From Lagopus muta (Eukaryota; Chordata; Aves; Galliformes; Phasianidae), in the NCBI RefSeq assembly GCF_023343835.1, contig NC_064433.1, positions 180,809,777-180,873,776 of the forward strand: a stretch of 64,000 bases of DNA, read 5' to 3'. Below, in pieces: positions 23,531-36,960 of this stretch. The stretch's first letter is position 1. Every line of letters begins with the position of its first letter. The notes beneath the pieces were generated by a model. The model saw only the letters and a program-made list of their open reading frames with translations. It searched no databases and was not told where the DNA came from. The position numbers were made by a program, and so were the translations under genes.

Positions 23531-24730
23531 TCATAGAATCATAGAAGGGGTTGGAAGAGACCTCAAAGTTAATCCATTTCCAACATGCCTGCTGCAGGCA
23601 GGGTTGCCAGCCACTGTCAAGGCCTAGACCAGGTTAGCAAAGGCCTCATCCAACCTGGTCTTAAACTCCTCCAGGGATGGGGCATCCACAGTCTCTCTGG
23701 CAGCCTGTTCCAGCACCTCACCACTCTCAGTAAATGACTTTCCCCTGACATCTAATTCTCCCCTCCCTTAGTCTAAAACCATTCCCCCTTGTCCTATCAC
23801 TATCTACCTATGTAAAAAGTTGATTTCCCTCATGTTTATAAACTCCCTTAAGTACTGGAAGGCTACAGTATAGTTACCCCATGGCCTTCTCTTTTCCAGG
23901 CTGAATAAGCACAGTTCCTTTGTCCTGTCTTTGTAGTAAAGAATGCTACACTCTGGTCATCTTCATGGCCCTCAACTGGACCCTCTCCGAAAGTACCATG
24001 ACTTTCTTTTGCTGGGGGCCCCAGACTTGGATGCAGTTCTCCATCTGGGGCCTCCTGAGGGCAGAGTAGAGGGAGACAATCACCTCTCTGTCCCTGCTGG
24101 ACATCCCATTTCTGATGGAATTCAGGATAACATTGGCCTTCCAGGCTGCAAATGCACACTGCTGGCTCATGTTAAGTTTTTCACTAACCAGCACCCCTAT
24201 GTCCTTCTCAGCAGGGTTATTCTCAATGAGTTCCTCTCCCAGTTTGTATACATATCTGGGATTACCTCAACCCAAGTGCAATGCATTGCACTTTGATTTG
24301 TCAAATCTCATTAGGTTCACAAAGGCCCAATTTTAAAGTTTATCAAGGTCCCTCTGAATGTCATCCCTTCCTTCTGCTGTAACAACCACACCACTCAGCT
24401 TGGTGTCATCAGCAAACTTGCTGAGGGTGCGATCAATCCCATAATCTATGTCACTGATATAGATGTTAAAGTGTTATCAGTCCCCAGATGGATTCCTGGA
24501 GGACAGTGCTCATTATTGGCTTCTATGCGAACATAGAAACATTGACCACAACATTCTGGCTGCAACAATCTAACAAATTCCTTGTCCTCTAAATAGTCCT
24601 CCCTTCAAATCCACATCTCTCCAATTTAGAGATTAGGATGTGAGGGGAGACCATGTCAAAGGCATTGCAGAAGTCCACACAGATGACATCAGTTGCCTTC
24701 CCTTTGTCCACTGATGCCATCACTCCATCA
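23531..24730 (-). mobile_element. CR1 LINE, 1.2 kb 3' fragment
   Basis: Reverse-strand tail, 3' UTR and ORF2 C-terminal region ([19 protein letters not shown] frame near 24180). Broken by frameshifts. Confidence 0.92.
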
Positions 24731-27629
24731 GTTGATATACAGGAGTGAGCCTTTAAGACCACAAGAAATTAAGCATTCAGCCCATATGTTGGCATAGCCT
24801 CTTAAAGTTTTGGCCTTCATGTCATCTCATTTCAAAGACAAAGAACTGGTTATACAAACCTGAGCTTTCCTACTCAAAATACTCAAGGGCTCAGGACCAT
24901 TTGTCCAGTCTGATCTCTTTAGAAAAAATGAAGTCTATTTCTTTCTCAAAGTACAAAGAACATATTTGAAGGTACAGCTTTGTACCAAGAAAAGATTAAC
25001 ATTTGGACACTGGATTATGAAGAAACTGTTGCTTCAATACTCAGTGTATCCACATATAAGCAGGTTTTAGTGGCAAGATTACAAAAGGGGGAATTTGACG
25101 GGATAGAATCACTGTTCAGAATCAGTCATGACCTGTAATGGAAATGCTTTGTTCATCAAGCTTAACGCGCATTCACAACATTCTTCCCAAAGTCTCTGAT
25201 CCATCTATTTCCTTTTTGTCACCTCCATAATAATACCGGGCTCAGGGGTAATTTAAATTTTGTAAAACACGAGTATTATCAGCAAGAGTTGACACCTGTG
25301 AAGCAATTGCTGTTGTCTTCATTGAAACAAATCAGACTGCCTGCAGCAGGTGGGGGTACCTCCTGTATTAGCTCTCAGGAATTAACTCACTCCAGTCATT
25401 ATTTTGGTTGACTAAAACAGTACTGGAAGACCATGTAAGATGAAGTCTGTGCTGGGATAAAAAAGTGAAAAAGCAGAACAATAACACGTCTGTCAGGACT
25501 TGCTGATGTTATGGGTCTCCTCCAAGCCAATTGATGTAATGATTATACGAATATGGTACTGTCACACTGTTGTGGACTGTCACAACCACACAACCTCATG
25601 TCCTTCCAAATTTTATGGAAATATTATCTAATGTATGCTCAAAATATACCTGCACGTTATAAATTCAAGTGCCAAAAAAATGATGGACAGACAAGCAATA
25701 TGCAGCATGAGTTATTCTGACATGAGAATAATTTGATGTAGCAACACTGTCACCATGCAGTAGGCAGTATTGCCCTCTGTTTGAGCTGCCCTCATTTCCC
25801 ATTGCATTTGCTTCTACCAGAACTAGCTTCTCAGGAATCAAAGCAAGCTTTACTTCATGTCCTGTTTTAAGAAGATACGTATTTCCCTGAACACATAATA
25901 TTTGAAATATTTTTTTTTTAGTTTCAGAAATGCTTTGTCAGAAGAATAATGTTGAAGTTCTATTTACACTAAAATTCTGAAGATACAATAATCTGTATTG
26001 TATCTGGAGATAGAACATGGTGACACCACTCAAAACATCCATTAGGTCACAGGCACTCAACTTCGCAGAATGAACTGAGCAATAAAATAGCACTGAGTGT
26101 AATTCAAAAGAAAGGACCCTTTTGCTCTATTAAGATAGTCCATCACTATTATTGTAATTCAAAGTAAGAATATGAAATAATTCCCTGTGATTATTTTGCT
26201 TCTAGAGATAGAATAATGGTAGAGACAAAAAAATAAATAGGAAAAAAAGACAAATCCTATTTTGAAACTATTTTGTAAAGCCACACAGTCAAAATCCTTC
26301 CTGGACCAACTTCAGTTGATCAGAGTAATTCTATCACTAAGCAGTGCAATTTTAAGATGTTTAGGTTCGTGCTCTCTCCAGAGCATTAGGAGGATCTCAA
26401 AGGATGTGGCCAAAAGCCTGTTTTTCTTGCCTGTAACTCTTTCTCTCTGATGTGGATAAACTTTGAGCAGTGGTTCATATCTTTGTCTCCTTGATTTTAT
26501 GTTGAAATGCACCACTGCCTTCAAACCGTGATGAATTCATATTAAAAGAGAGAAAACAGAGAAAACATTTTCTGTCATTCTGTTTAAGCAATACCAAAAA
26601 GGAGATTTCAGTATCATGTGAAAATCTGCTGAAGGAGAGAAAGTACTTCACAATTTCCTTATTTCTGTGGATAATTCTCCATACAGAAAGGGAATTTCCA
26701 GAGTAAATCTATAACTGATTTAGCTATAGTTAATATTAGCTGTGTGAGGTTATAAATTAAACAAAACTTGCTAGGCCAGAGAACAAAATATTTGTATATC
26801 AGTACTGATATTTTTGGGACATTCTTTGCATGCAGTGATACAGAACTGCTCCAGGAAGAGGTGACTCAAAAAGACAAAGCATTTCTAAGAAATTCAGGCT
26901 ACGTCACACCTCTGATACCTTTGATCTTCGTGCAGCTGCAGGGTGGAGATGCTGGTGATCGAGATAACCACACTTTTGAAGGTGTTTTCTTTTCCCATGT
27001 GCTCCTGTAAATCACCTGGCCAGAGGAGATTTTGAAATGAGAGGTTTCCTTCTAAACAAAGTGATGAGAATTTTCATGCAGTGTCACTTTCTAATGTAAG
27101 TGCTGCAGAATAAAGAAGCAATTTTGGGCATAAGCTTCAAAAGGACTTTGAGTAACACCTGTGGAAAAACACCAAAGACCAAAGATAAGTAATGATTTGG
27201 TCTTCATGTGATCTTTTGGCTTGAGAAGTGCAACCCTACCATGATAGAAAGGAGCCCTCATACAGAGGAGTGGTTTAATTGGAAAGCTTTTAAATTAGTT
27301 ACCTATTTCTTGGAACTCACACAAATTGCTTGCAATGTTAAGAAACACACGCGTGTTACATGAATGGAAGAAACCTGTTAACTGGAGAAGTTCTTTCTGA
27401 ATCTCAGTTGCAGGCATCTCACCCTGTTCTAGGCATGTAGCATTTTGGTGTCTAGCCTAGGTCCCATCAATGGCCAGTATTGAGAGAACAAGTACTCCAT
27501 CCCACCTATAGATTTTGTCATTCCAGAACAGGATGATTTGCCTTTGGCACTGACTGTGTCTATATATTTCACAGTGCATAGAACCTGATGAATGAAATAT
27601 GGGAATTTTCAGATGGCCAAAATACTGAC
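24731..27629. other. Unassigned intergenic sequence
   Basis: No gene, repeat family or structured RNA recognised. Confidence 0.45.
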
Positions 27630-28198
27630 TGCTGTGCTTTAATCCAGCAGCAGCTCAGCCCCACACAGCCTCTCTCAGAGAGATGGAAAGGAGAATTGCA
27701 AAAAAAAAAAAGGAGTGAAACTTATGAGTTGAGATAAAAGCTATTTATGAAGACAGAAGAGAAACAGAAAAGGAGAATGATCATAGTGAAGGTAATACAA
27801 GATGTATTTACAAAACAAGTGGTGCGCGTCGCAATTGCTCACCACTCACCAATGCCCAACCAGACCCAAAGCAGCAGCTGCACACCTAGGCAACTCCTCT
27901 CAGTTTTATAGGTTTTTTGATGTCATCTGGTACAGAATATCCCTTTGGCCAGTTTAGGTCAGCTGGCTTGGCTCTGTCCCCTCTCAACTCCTTGTACCAC
28001 ATCAGCCCCTCTCACTGGCAGGGCAGCCTGAGAAGCTGAAATGTCCTTGGCTCTGTGCAGCACTGCTCAGAAATAACTAAAAACCTTGGTGTATTTTCAA
28101 CATTGTACTTCTTCCAAAGCCAAAACACAGCATCATACCAGACACTATGAAGGAAAAAAAAAAAAAGAAACAACTCTGTCTCAGCCGAAACCAGGACA
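27630..28198 (-). mobile_element. Avian endogenous-retrovirus solo LTR
   Basis: Read on the minus strand it starts TGTCCTGGTTTCGGCTGAG at 28198. It contains a TATAAAACTGAG promoter box (about 27914-27903) and ends near 27630. This matches the general form of ERVL-type LTRs common in birds, recognised from memory. No internal viral genes flank it, so it is a solo, non-coding remnant. Its exact family and target duplication could not be set. Confidence 0.7.
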
Positions 28199-31100
28199 TA
28201 CATTCTGGCTCTTCTTATAAGTTTCTTTCTTTCTAGAACAATTGCTTCAGTTTGAATAGAAGGTGGCAATCAAAATGCAAGTTTAGGATAAAAACAGATT
28301 TCATTTGTAATTACGATTGAATATAATGGGGTGAGAATGAGAGAGGGAAATGGCATAAGTAGGCTAAACTATGATCCATTCTTGCACTGTTTACTAGGAG
28401 AGAGAGACCATAGGATAATCTCCTTAATACCGCCCTTAGAAATTAACCTCTGGAAATTCCCACTTTGGGGAAAAAAAACCACTTGAATCAGTCTGTATTC
28501 TTTCAATTCTCTGCAGCCCTTGATGCTGCCCATGATGCTGATGGAAATACAGTAACTGTTGACTTAACACTACAGATCTGAAATAAAATAAAATTAACAG
28601 GGAAGGAAAATTCAGCAGCTATCATCCTCTGGGTTCAAGTTACAGTAGCTACTGCTTGAGCTGATTGTTTTCAAGCATCGTCACCACCAGCTCAAATCCA
28701 ATGTGCATTTTGTTATAGCACTGAACTTTTTTTCCTATTTGATGGGCTTCATGTTGCTAAGTCATGTATAAGGAAGTGAAATAGAATAAGTGGGAGGTGA
28801 TAATGAGAAGAAGAGGAATTTTGGACATTTGGTCATGTTCGTTTGCTAAATCATCTACCTCCTACCAGCAAAATCTTGTTGCTGATTTCCATGAGCTTTG
28901 GATCCTGACCAGGATGATGACGTGGCAAACCAGGAAGTGTGAAAATCCAAAACCACTTGCATGCCCCAACTAACAATTGTGCAATTCAGCAGGCGTACTC
29001 ACATCAACCATCACTCAAACATATTTGTTTCCTCCAAGGATTTTGTACTTAGATACATGCCAAAGGGCTGAAGAACAATCTGTTTACAAAAATCCTTACA
29101 GGAAGGGTTTTTACTGCTTCCTTCTATTTCATAGCTCTGGATGGGAACAGGTGTATCTGCTTGGAAGGTTTAAGGTTACCGCACATGTTCTGCCTGTTGT
29201 CCATCACTCCTCTTAGCTCCCCATCCACAGTGCTGCTGAACTGATCCAAAACTATACCTTTATTTAGAAATGCTCACCATTTAATCATATTCCTCCTCTC
29301 AATTCCTTCTCCAGATGTGCTCCTCATTCCAATCCAAATTTGACTTTTTCCAAGGAGATAACTGCAGGGTTGGTGCCCCAGGAAACTGTAAACAAAAGCA
29401 CAATAGAATTTAATGACAGAAGTTAAAGACATTTATTTCAAAACTGATTATATGTTTTAGTTATTTTTATAATCTGAAATGGTGCCCATGTCAATGAGTA
29501 AGTTTCACTGCTCTCCTGTGGTGGAGCACGAGATCACAGAACAATGATGTACATTCCAGTTAAAAATCTGGTGATCCATTTGCTGCAACCTGAAAGAAAT
29601 AGTACAATTATAGGTAAATTAAATATATGTCTCTCCTTTAGCAATATTAGTCTTCATTTAAAAAAAAAAAATCTTTAAAATCTTTTGACTATTGAGAGAA
29701 AACATGTATGTCCTTTGGAAAATTAGCTCAGTAAGACCACCATCCTGAAACAAATCCGAGAATTTTGGTACAACTTCAGCATTTGGAGAAGTGAGGTGCC
29801 CTGCACTGCTGTGGTTCTAAGTACATAAGTTCCCTAAATACATAGCTATGGGCTCTTGTCATTGGAAGTGAGTATCTGGCCTCAGAAGAAATAAGTGAAT
29901 AAATAGATGTGTGTACTAAACACAGAATAGTCCTTTTTGGAGTGGCAGTGATGGCAGGAGTGGGAGAAGCAGGAGTGGGTTAACATTCAAATAGCTGAGT
30001 CAAGCAGATTACAAAATCCAGAACTGCCATGGGCCATTGAATGACACTGCACACGGACTTCATACTGCCAGAAGCTTCTGAGGGACCTTCGTTCATTCTT
30101 GCAGCTGGTGAGAGAGGAAAGTGAAGAGCAATTCATAAGACTGAGGTAACATTTTTTCAATTCATGAAGATAATCAAAATTATATTGTTTGTTGCTAGAC
30201 AATTACTGGAAATGTTGTAACACCTTAACACTTCCTTTATAGTTGGCATCAAAACTACTGTGGTGAAATGCTGTGGCATCAGGATGCCCAGCCATGAGAA
30301 GCCATCTGCTGTGCTGTAAAGACAGAGGACGAGTAATCAGTGATGCCTGAAAGGAGAAGAATTCCCATTTTACCAGACTGTGTCACCCACACAATATCAC
30401 AACTTTTAGCAAAAAACAACAATAATAATAGTTTGTAATCATCCCACAGTACTCCACAATTCTGTCAAATTAAATAAAGTCAGACATTTTTTCTTTGGAA
30501 GAGCTACTGCTTTTAAATGCATGTAACAGAATGAATGAAAATCCAGAATGCAGAAGAACGAAGAGTGTATGTATCTCTATTTTTGTTCCAGTAAAAATAA
30601 ATGAATAAAATAAATAAATCCTGCTTTTATGACTAATGCATTGTGACCTTATTGATATTCTTTTAATTAAGTTCATATTCTCTTCTGCAATACTGTTTCC
30701 TTCTGGAACACGTGTTATATGCTGCCGGGAAGGGAGAGCTCAATGACAAGCAACATGTCATCTCTACAAGGTACAAGTCCTAACAAAATACGCTAGCTGA
30801 TTCCATCAGGCAACTAACAATACTGACTTTAAACTACTTCCATGGTTATTTTACAGAGGTTGTAGGGCTGTAAAATGACAAGCAGAGCTTGCTGAGACTG
30901 CTGGCATGCTGCAGTCATTCCTTCAGAGTGCAGAGAGGAAAAGCAGGTGCTCCTCAGTCTTTTACACTGCCTTCACATTGGTGTGTGATCAAGAAAATTG
31001 TTGCTGGCCGTGATCCAGCACACCCATTATTTTCTTGACCTCATCAAAGTTTATTGTCTTACACGTAGTTCATAGGAACTATAAACTAGTAACACTAACT

Positions 31101-33029
31101 TTTTTTCTACCTTTCATGTACCCTTTTACTGAACTTGAACATGTAACTGCAAGTAGGAAAAAGTCCCATCTGGACGTTGATGCTCAGAAACATCAGAAGG
31201 ATACTGCCATTCTGCAGCTGTGGAACTGAGCACAAAGCATTGCATGCCTGCAGCTTTGAGCTTGTGGGTGTATATGCAGAATATTTCAGTTTACTAGAGT
31301 TCATGGCACAGTAAGAAAATGGTGCACGCAGTGTACGTTTGTTCACATAAGATCATACCTGGAAAATGATTTGCTTACTTTTGTATATGTTCTAATAGTC
31401 AGAGAATCAAAATTCTGGTTATCATACCCCTGTCTTCCTAAAACCCAGTGTTGCACTCGGAAATGCAGTTCCAGACCTCCAAGGAGAGTAGTAGGTAAGT
31501 GGCTGATGTCTTTTTAACCTGCTGTCCTCAAAAGTTTCTTGTAATGGAGATTTGAAATCTCACCAGGTAATCTGCTGCAACACTCAGCTGTCTTGACATG
31601 AGAGCACATTTCCTGCCTGCTAAGTTTAATCATCCACAGCAGGCACTGAGAAAACTTCCTTCCTTCTTTCCCTTTTGTCACTATGACCCATGCAGCTGTG
31701 GAGTGGTATCACATCTTGCTTCAACTCTCCCTTCTCCAGACTTAGCAGCTCCATGCCTTAAACCTTTCCACATAGGTCATGTTTAAAACAGCGCTCCTGT
31801 GACTCACCACTGTGCTCTCTCCAGTTGATCCCTGCTTTTCTACATGCATCCTGTTTCCCCCTGGTGTGGAGAGCAATTTAAATGTGTATCACAGCCCACT
31901 TTAATGTGCAGCTGCAAATTCCAGAAGTTTTCACTGCTATGAAGTACAATACCTGTACTTCACATTACATGCTTAGTTAAAAAATAATGGCTGTGGCTGA
32001 TTTTGTTTCCTAACTCCAGCATATAAAACACTTTCTAGCATGTTTTTAATGTCTCTGTGAATATCTCTTTCTAGCATTAATCATTCACATTGCACTAGGA
32101 ACTGATATATCCTTATGTTTTTTCCAAATAGGATTATGTCAGCAACAACTTAATAACCAAAGCCTCAGCAAAACAGCTACTGCTCTGTCCCCAATGATCA
32201 GCTACCTGCAGGATGCTGACATGAGCTGTTCTCAGCTCCACACAGAAGAAGAAGCTGGGAAGTCACATTTATTTCTAAGAAAATAAAGCTAACCACTTTG
32301 AATGAGACACTAACATGTAACACCCCAGTTTTAATAATGTGGTCAGACAGAACTTGGCCAGGCCTTTGTTAAAATTTACTGGCATTGGTAGGTCTAACAT
32401 CAATCACATCTTGTCATTTAAGCATTGTCTAAAACTTTTACAAGAGGACTTTAGCATTAGATAAAAGGAGCCATTAAAATTATGGCACCAAATCAAGACA
32501 AAGCAGTGAAGATGTCTGGCACTACACTAACTTCTCCAGGGACCATATCTGTGCTCTGGGAGATCAGTAGCTGAGGCATGCACTGAGACTGAGCGGTAAC
32601 GGACAATGTGATCCCGTGGAGGAAGTGAATGTTGCAATGCTTTGTCATGTGCTTTGCCAACCTGTGTCTCAAGGCCATATTGCCACATTTTACATTGAAC
32701 ATATTACTCAATATGCTAAAATTATATTTTTCAATATCTAAGGAATCAATATTATTGTTTTGTGAACCCTTTCCGCATTATACAGAATTAAAACTGATCG
32801 GTCAATCATAACAAACTGCCACACATCTCACATGACTCCATCAATTCTTTTAAGGGCAGAATTGATACAGGGTTTTTCTCTGTCTTTTTGCTGTAATTTT
32901 GGATTTGATACAACTTGATACCTTAAGAACCTCAAAACACTGAACTAGGTTAATATGCAGCATACCTTCTATGTCTGTGGTTGCCCTTTTAAAGGTAATT
33001 CAGTCCACCTTCATCTGTGCAACTTTGGC
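28199..33029. other. Unassigned intergenic sequence
   Basis: Nearly 5 kb with no recognised gene or transposon. Open frames are under 90 codons and lack family motifs. Confidence 0.45.
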
Positions 33030-33430
33030 TATCTCAGAATCTGAGAATTATAAGATGTCTGAGTTTGGAAGAGACGTCTGTGCCCCTCAGACCCAAGCCC
33101 TGCTGCAGCAGGGACACCCAGAGCAGGATGCCCAGGGCCACGTCCAGGCAGCTTTGGAAGATCTCCAAGGAGGAAAAGCTACAGCCTCTGGGCAGCCCGT
33201 GCCAGTGCTCCGTCACCTGCACAGCACAGCAGAGCTCCTGCTGTTCAGAGGGAGCCTCCTGTGTGCCAGTATGACCACTGCCCCTTGTCTGGCACTGGGC
33301 ACCACTGAGCAGGGCCTGACTCCGTCCCCTTTGCACCCTCCCTTCAGATATTTATGGATACTAATGAGCTCCCACTGAGTCTCCTCTTCTCCAGAACAAG
33401 CAGTCCCAGCTCTCTCAGCCTCACCTCTCT
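33030..33430 (-). mobile_element. CR1 LINE fragment
   Basis: Reverse-strand CR1 3' region (gtttggaagagacgtctg...cagcagggacaccc...). It serves as the apparent template of the small inverted insertion at 33699-33727. Confidence 0.85.
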
Positions 33431-33509
33431 CTACTGTTATAGAATTCTTTTCCCTCAGTCCCACAGAGCTGTACTCTGTAACAATTAAACATTAATGTAA
33501 CTTAAATCA

Positions 33510-34550
33510 TGAGGTGGTGGGTGGTGTGTTTCAGTTGTGGCAACAGCAACAAGAAAGACAAGTCATGTTCCAGGTGGCATTGCACAGTTGTCACACCACC
33601 AAAATGGAGAGTAACTCAATCTGCTCATCCACATGAATTGGTAGATTATAACCAGGGCAATGTGTACAGAGCTGAATATAGGCTTTAATGCCTATATGCC
33701 TGCTGCAGCAGGGCTTGGGTCTGAGGGCTTTAATGTGTTGGAAACAATGGTGACAACATTGGAATATCACAAAGTTTGTCCTGGATGTGTACTATAAATG
33801 CTCCCACAGAAAGAAAGAACACTGTATGCACATTTGTCAGGACCTACAGAAAAATATGAGTAGCAGTTTCCTGGATGGCATTATTACCAGGGGTGAGATG
33901 TGGTGTCACCCCATCAAAGAAAAGGTTCCAGATGCAGTCGTCAGCAGGTACAGTGACATGCACTGTCTTTTAGGAGGGAAAGGGATGATCCTTCTGGATT
34001 TCCAGGAACCCAGATAAATCACCAATTCTGACCACTACATTGTAACACTGAGGTGAAGTCTCAAACTTCCAGAGTCAGGTCAGGGAAGACCAACACAACA
34101 CCACCAGGCCTCTTACCAGTTTGAAAACCATGGATCACGCTGCCAATTTTGGCTAGGCTGTCCATCCACACCCACCGTATAGTCCTGATTCAGCACCTTC
34201 TGACTTACCTCTGTTCTTTCCAATGTCAGGCAGACAGCATGGGCAACGTTTTCCTAGCAACACCATCATAGCAGCTGTGAAACATTGGGCTGCCTCCACT
34301 GGTGCAGATTTTTGTAAGTGCGACATGCAGGCTCTTTTTTATCACCAAGGAAAATGTGCAGCTAATGCTGGTGACTATGTTGAAAAACAGTTTTTGTAGC
34401 TGAGAATTTGCTCTATCAAATAGGGGGGGTGGAGATTCATGATCCTTGAGATCTCTTCCAACCCGGGCCATCCTGTGATTCTGTGATTTGTATCAGTTGT
34501 CGTTCCCACGGAAATAAATAGAAGTCATTACTTTCAGACTAACCTACACA
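33510..34550 (+). mobile_element. Mariner DNA transposon (Galluhop-like), decayed
   Basis: Translations in broken frames give mariner transposase phrases: RWVVCFSCG (about 33516-33542), ITRGEMWCHP (about 33883-33912; ITGDETW in mariners), GGKGMILLDFQEP (33974-34012) and VAENLLYQI near 34395-34421. The 3' end is a mariner terminal inverted repeat (ggaaataaatagaagtcattac, about 34509-34531). Many stops and frameshifts are present and the 5' TIR is missing. It is interrupted by a 45-base templated insertion near 33691-33735 and a CR1 tail at 34424-34488. Confidence 0.85.
34424..34488 (+). mobile_element. CR1 LINE 3' tail nested in the mariner
   Basis: About 65 bases (gtggagattcatgatccttgag...ctgtgattctgtgattt) split the mariner between tcaaatag and gtatcagttg, so CR1 jumped after the mariner. 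Confidence 0.85.
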
Positions 34551-35499
34551 CTTAATGTAAATGACCTCAGTATTTTCAGTCACACATCCCAAACAAAAGC
34601 CTAATGAGATGGATTATTTTTTTTTGTCAAGGAACCATGGTAATAAAGCAATGAATTATACAACAAAATAAAGAGTAATAATTCTATAACCACTGGTGTC
34701 AGCAAGTATATGATGCATCTCTTCTCTCAAGACTGGCACTATTGCTCATATTAACCACAGGAAAAGACATCCCTGCTTGACAGGAATATTCACATCACTG
34801 AAAAGATCACCTTTTTTTCCCAGAATTTGGGAAGCCATCATAATCCAAAGTGTAACATCTGTAAGAGCCAACACAGGCTAACATCTTTCTGTTGTGATTA
34901 ATTTAAACTAATTGTAAACTACAGGAAAAAAAAATCACCTGTAAGGGAACTGCATAAAGCACGGTGTGCTCGGTATTTTTCTGCTGGTGATAGTATAGTC
35001 ACTGATCTGTTAGCGCAACCTGTTAGCAAAGTCTTTCCACTCTTTTTAGCACAGTAAATGACAAGTATCTCTGGAGCAAACCAGATTAAAATCCATCTAG
35101 GGCAGTTCATATTCAGACAGGTTTCTGTCACAAATTAATTCTATCTGTAGAACTTACATATAACACATCAATTATAATTGTCTCTAGAGAAAATGTAGAG
35201 ATGACAACTTGATTTTAAAGGCCCAGGATGATGGGTAGTGTTTCACTCCATAGGAAGTGTGGGGTTCTGAAACCAGCCCCCTGACCATCCCCATTCCTTA
35301 CACTTTGTTTCCACACTGGGAGCAGCCAGATGTGGGCAAACTCAAACCTCTTTAGATGGTACAGACGAAAAGCACACTGCCCTCTTCAGATCTACACCAT
35401 AATATAGACATATACTGGGAAGGACTACAGGCAGATTTTCAGCAGTGACAGAACTGTGATGCAAAATTCCCCCTTCCCTTTTATTTTTGCCCTGAAAGC
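34551..35499. other. Unassigned sequence
   Basis: No gene or repeat family recognised. Confidence 0.4.
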
Positions 35500-36060
35500 T
35501 TTATAGGTACTGGGCTGACCTTGACTGGATGCCACATGCCGCCCAGCTGGTCTCTTACTCCTTGCCTCAGCAGGACTGGGAGAGGGAATATAATGTAGAA
35601 TGTTGGGGAAGATTAATTTTATTTACTGTCAATTAAAAGTATAATAGAACAGCGAGAAACAAAGGCAAAATTAAAATCACTTTCTCTCCCAGTCTCTATT
35701 AAAACTCCTTCAGTACTCACTCTTCTGCCTCTTCCACCAACTCAAGGGGCACAAAATGATGTGGTCAGGTAATAACATTTTATTTGTGTTGCTCCTTCCT
35801 CCGCACGCTCTTCTGCTCTTGTCTGAGGTCTCTCGTACAATCTTTCACCAGCTGCTCCATCTTTGTTGTTCCCAAGGGCTCCAGTTCTTCATGAACTTCT
35901 CCAGCGTGGATCCCTCATATGCACAGTTACTGCCAGCCCTCCTGCCCCACTGTGGACTGCTCTCTGCAGGCTTCAGCAGCTCTGGCCCAGGGCCTGTTTC
36001 TGCAGCTCTCCATGGGCTGCAGGCTCCCTCAAGCCACATCCACTGCTGCACCATTTAAAC
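35500..36060 (-). mobile_element. Probable avian LTR fragment
   Basis: The left part is AT-rich (ttattt...aattaaaatcac). The right part (35800-36055) is a C/T-rich block with repeated phrases such as gctgctccatc, ctgcaggcttcagcagctc and ctccatgggctgcagg. This pattern is seen in bird LTRs in antisense. The 100-codon frame at 35756-36058 is a by-product. Family not determined. Confidence 0.45.
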
Positions 36061-36892
36061 TGAAAATACCACATTTTTCATTCAGAAAGTCTCACAAATT
36101 ACATTACTTTGATGTAGGAGTGACTGAAACATTGATAAGTCTTTCTATCCTTGTGGTATACTTTTGTATCAGAGAAACATCGTTTTTCTCTTATCAACTC
36201 AGCTTTCAAACAGCAAACCATTCCATATTTCAGTTTTCATTGCAAAATCTAAAAATAATGAAGTTGGAAAGAATGATTAGAGACGTTCTAGACCAAGACA
36301 GATGGACCTTGAAACAAATTAGCCATTTCTTTCAGCATATGTGAGTGAACTCTGTTTGGTCCATGGATCTATGTGGACCTATTTCTGTAAGTAGTCCTTG
36401 CTTGGACCTCTAGACAGGGAAATGCTTTCTTCCATCAGCCACACTCTGTCACCAGCCTCCAGCGTGAGTAAGCACAAGGGCAGGTGACACCAGTAACAAC
36501 AGAGGAAGAGGCATCAGTAAGTACTTCAGCCTTTTTCATGCTCTTGGTCATAAATTTCCCTGGGCTGCTGAGTTTCCATAGTCCATAAGTTTCCACAGTT
36601 TCCATAGTCTGCCAATGTAGTCTGCCACAATCCTTTTGCTGCCAATGTACTTACTGCCCTTCACATCCATCGCTTGTTCCAATTCCAGCCCACTTCTGTC
36701 TTCTCAGAATCCACCCCTGCATGCCAGACAAAATGTTTTACCCCTCAGATAGCCCATCTCCACACATATCTCTGTCAGTCTCCTTTGCATTTGAGCTCAT
36801 TCAGGAGTCGCCTGTTCATTCATGATGGATTTCTGCCATATCTGCTGGAGCATCTACACATCCAGGTGGACTATTGTGGCTTCATTTAAACC
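36061..36892. other. Unassigned sequence
   Basis: A short tandem of tttccatagtc / tttccacag units lies at about 36573-36612. Otherwise nothing recognised. Confidence 0.4.
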
Positions 36893-36960
36893 ATCTTTAG
36901 ATGATCTTGTAGGTCTTTTCCAACCTTGTGATTCTATGATTCTGTGATTCTACGATTCAG
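36893..36960 (+). mobile_element. CR1 LINE 3' tail
   Basis: Ends in three octamer-type repeats (gattctatgattctgtgattctacg). Confidence 0.85.

Noticed and set aside
35756..36058. 100-codon open frame rich in Leu, Ser and His
   Set aside because: It lies in a C/T-rich LTR-like block, so it is composition-driven.
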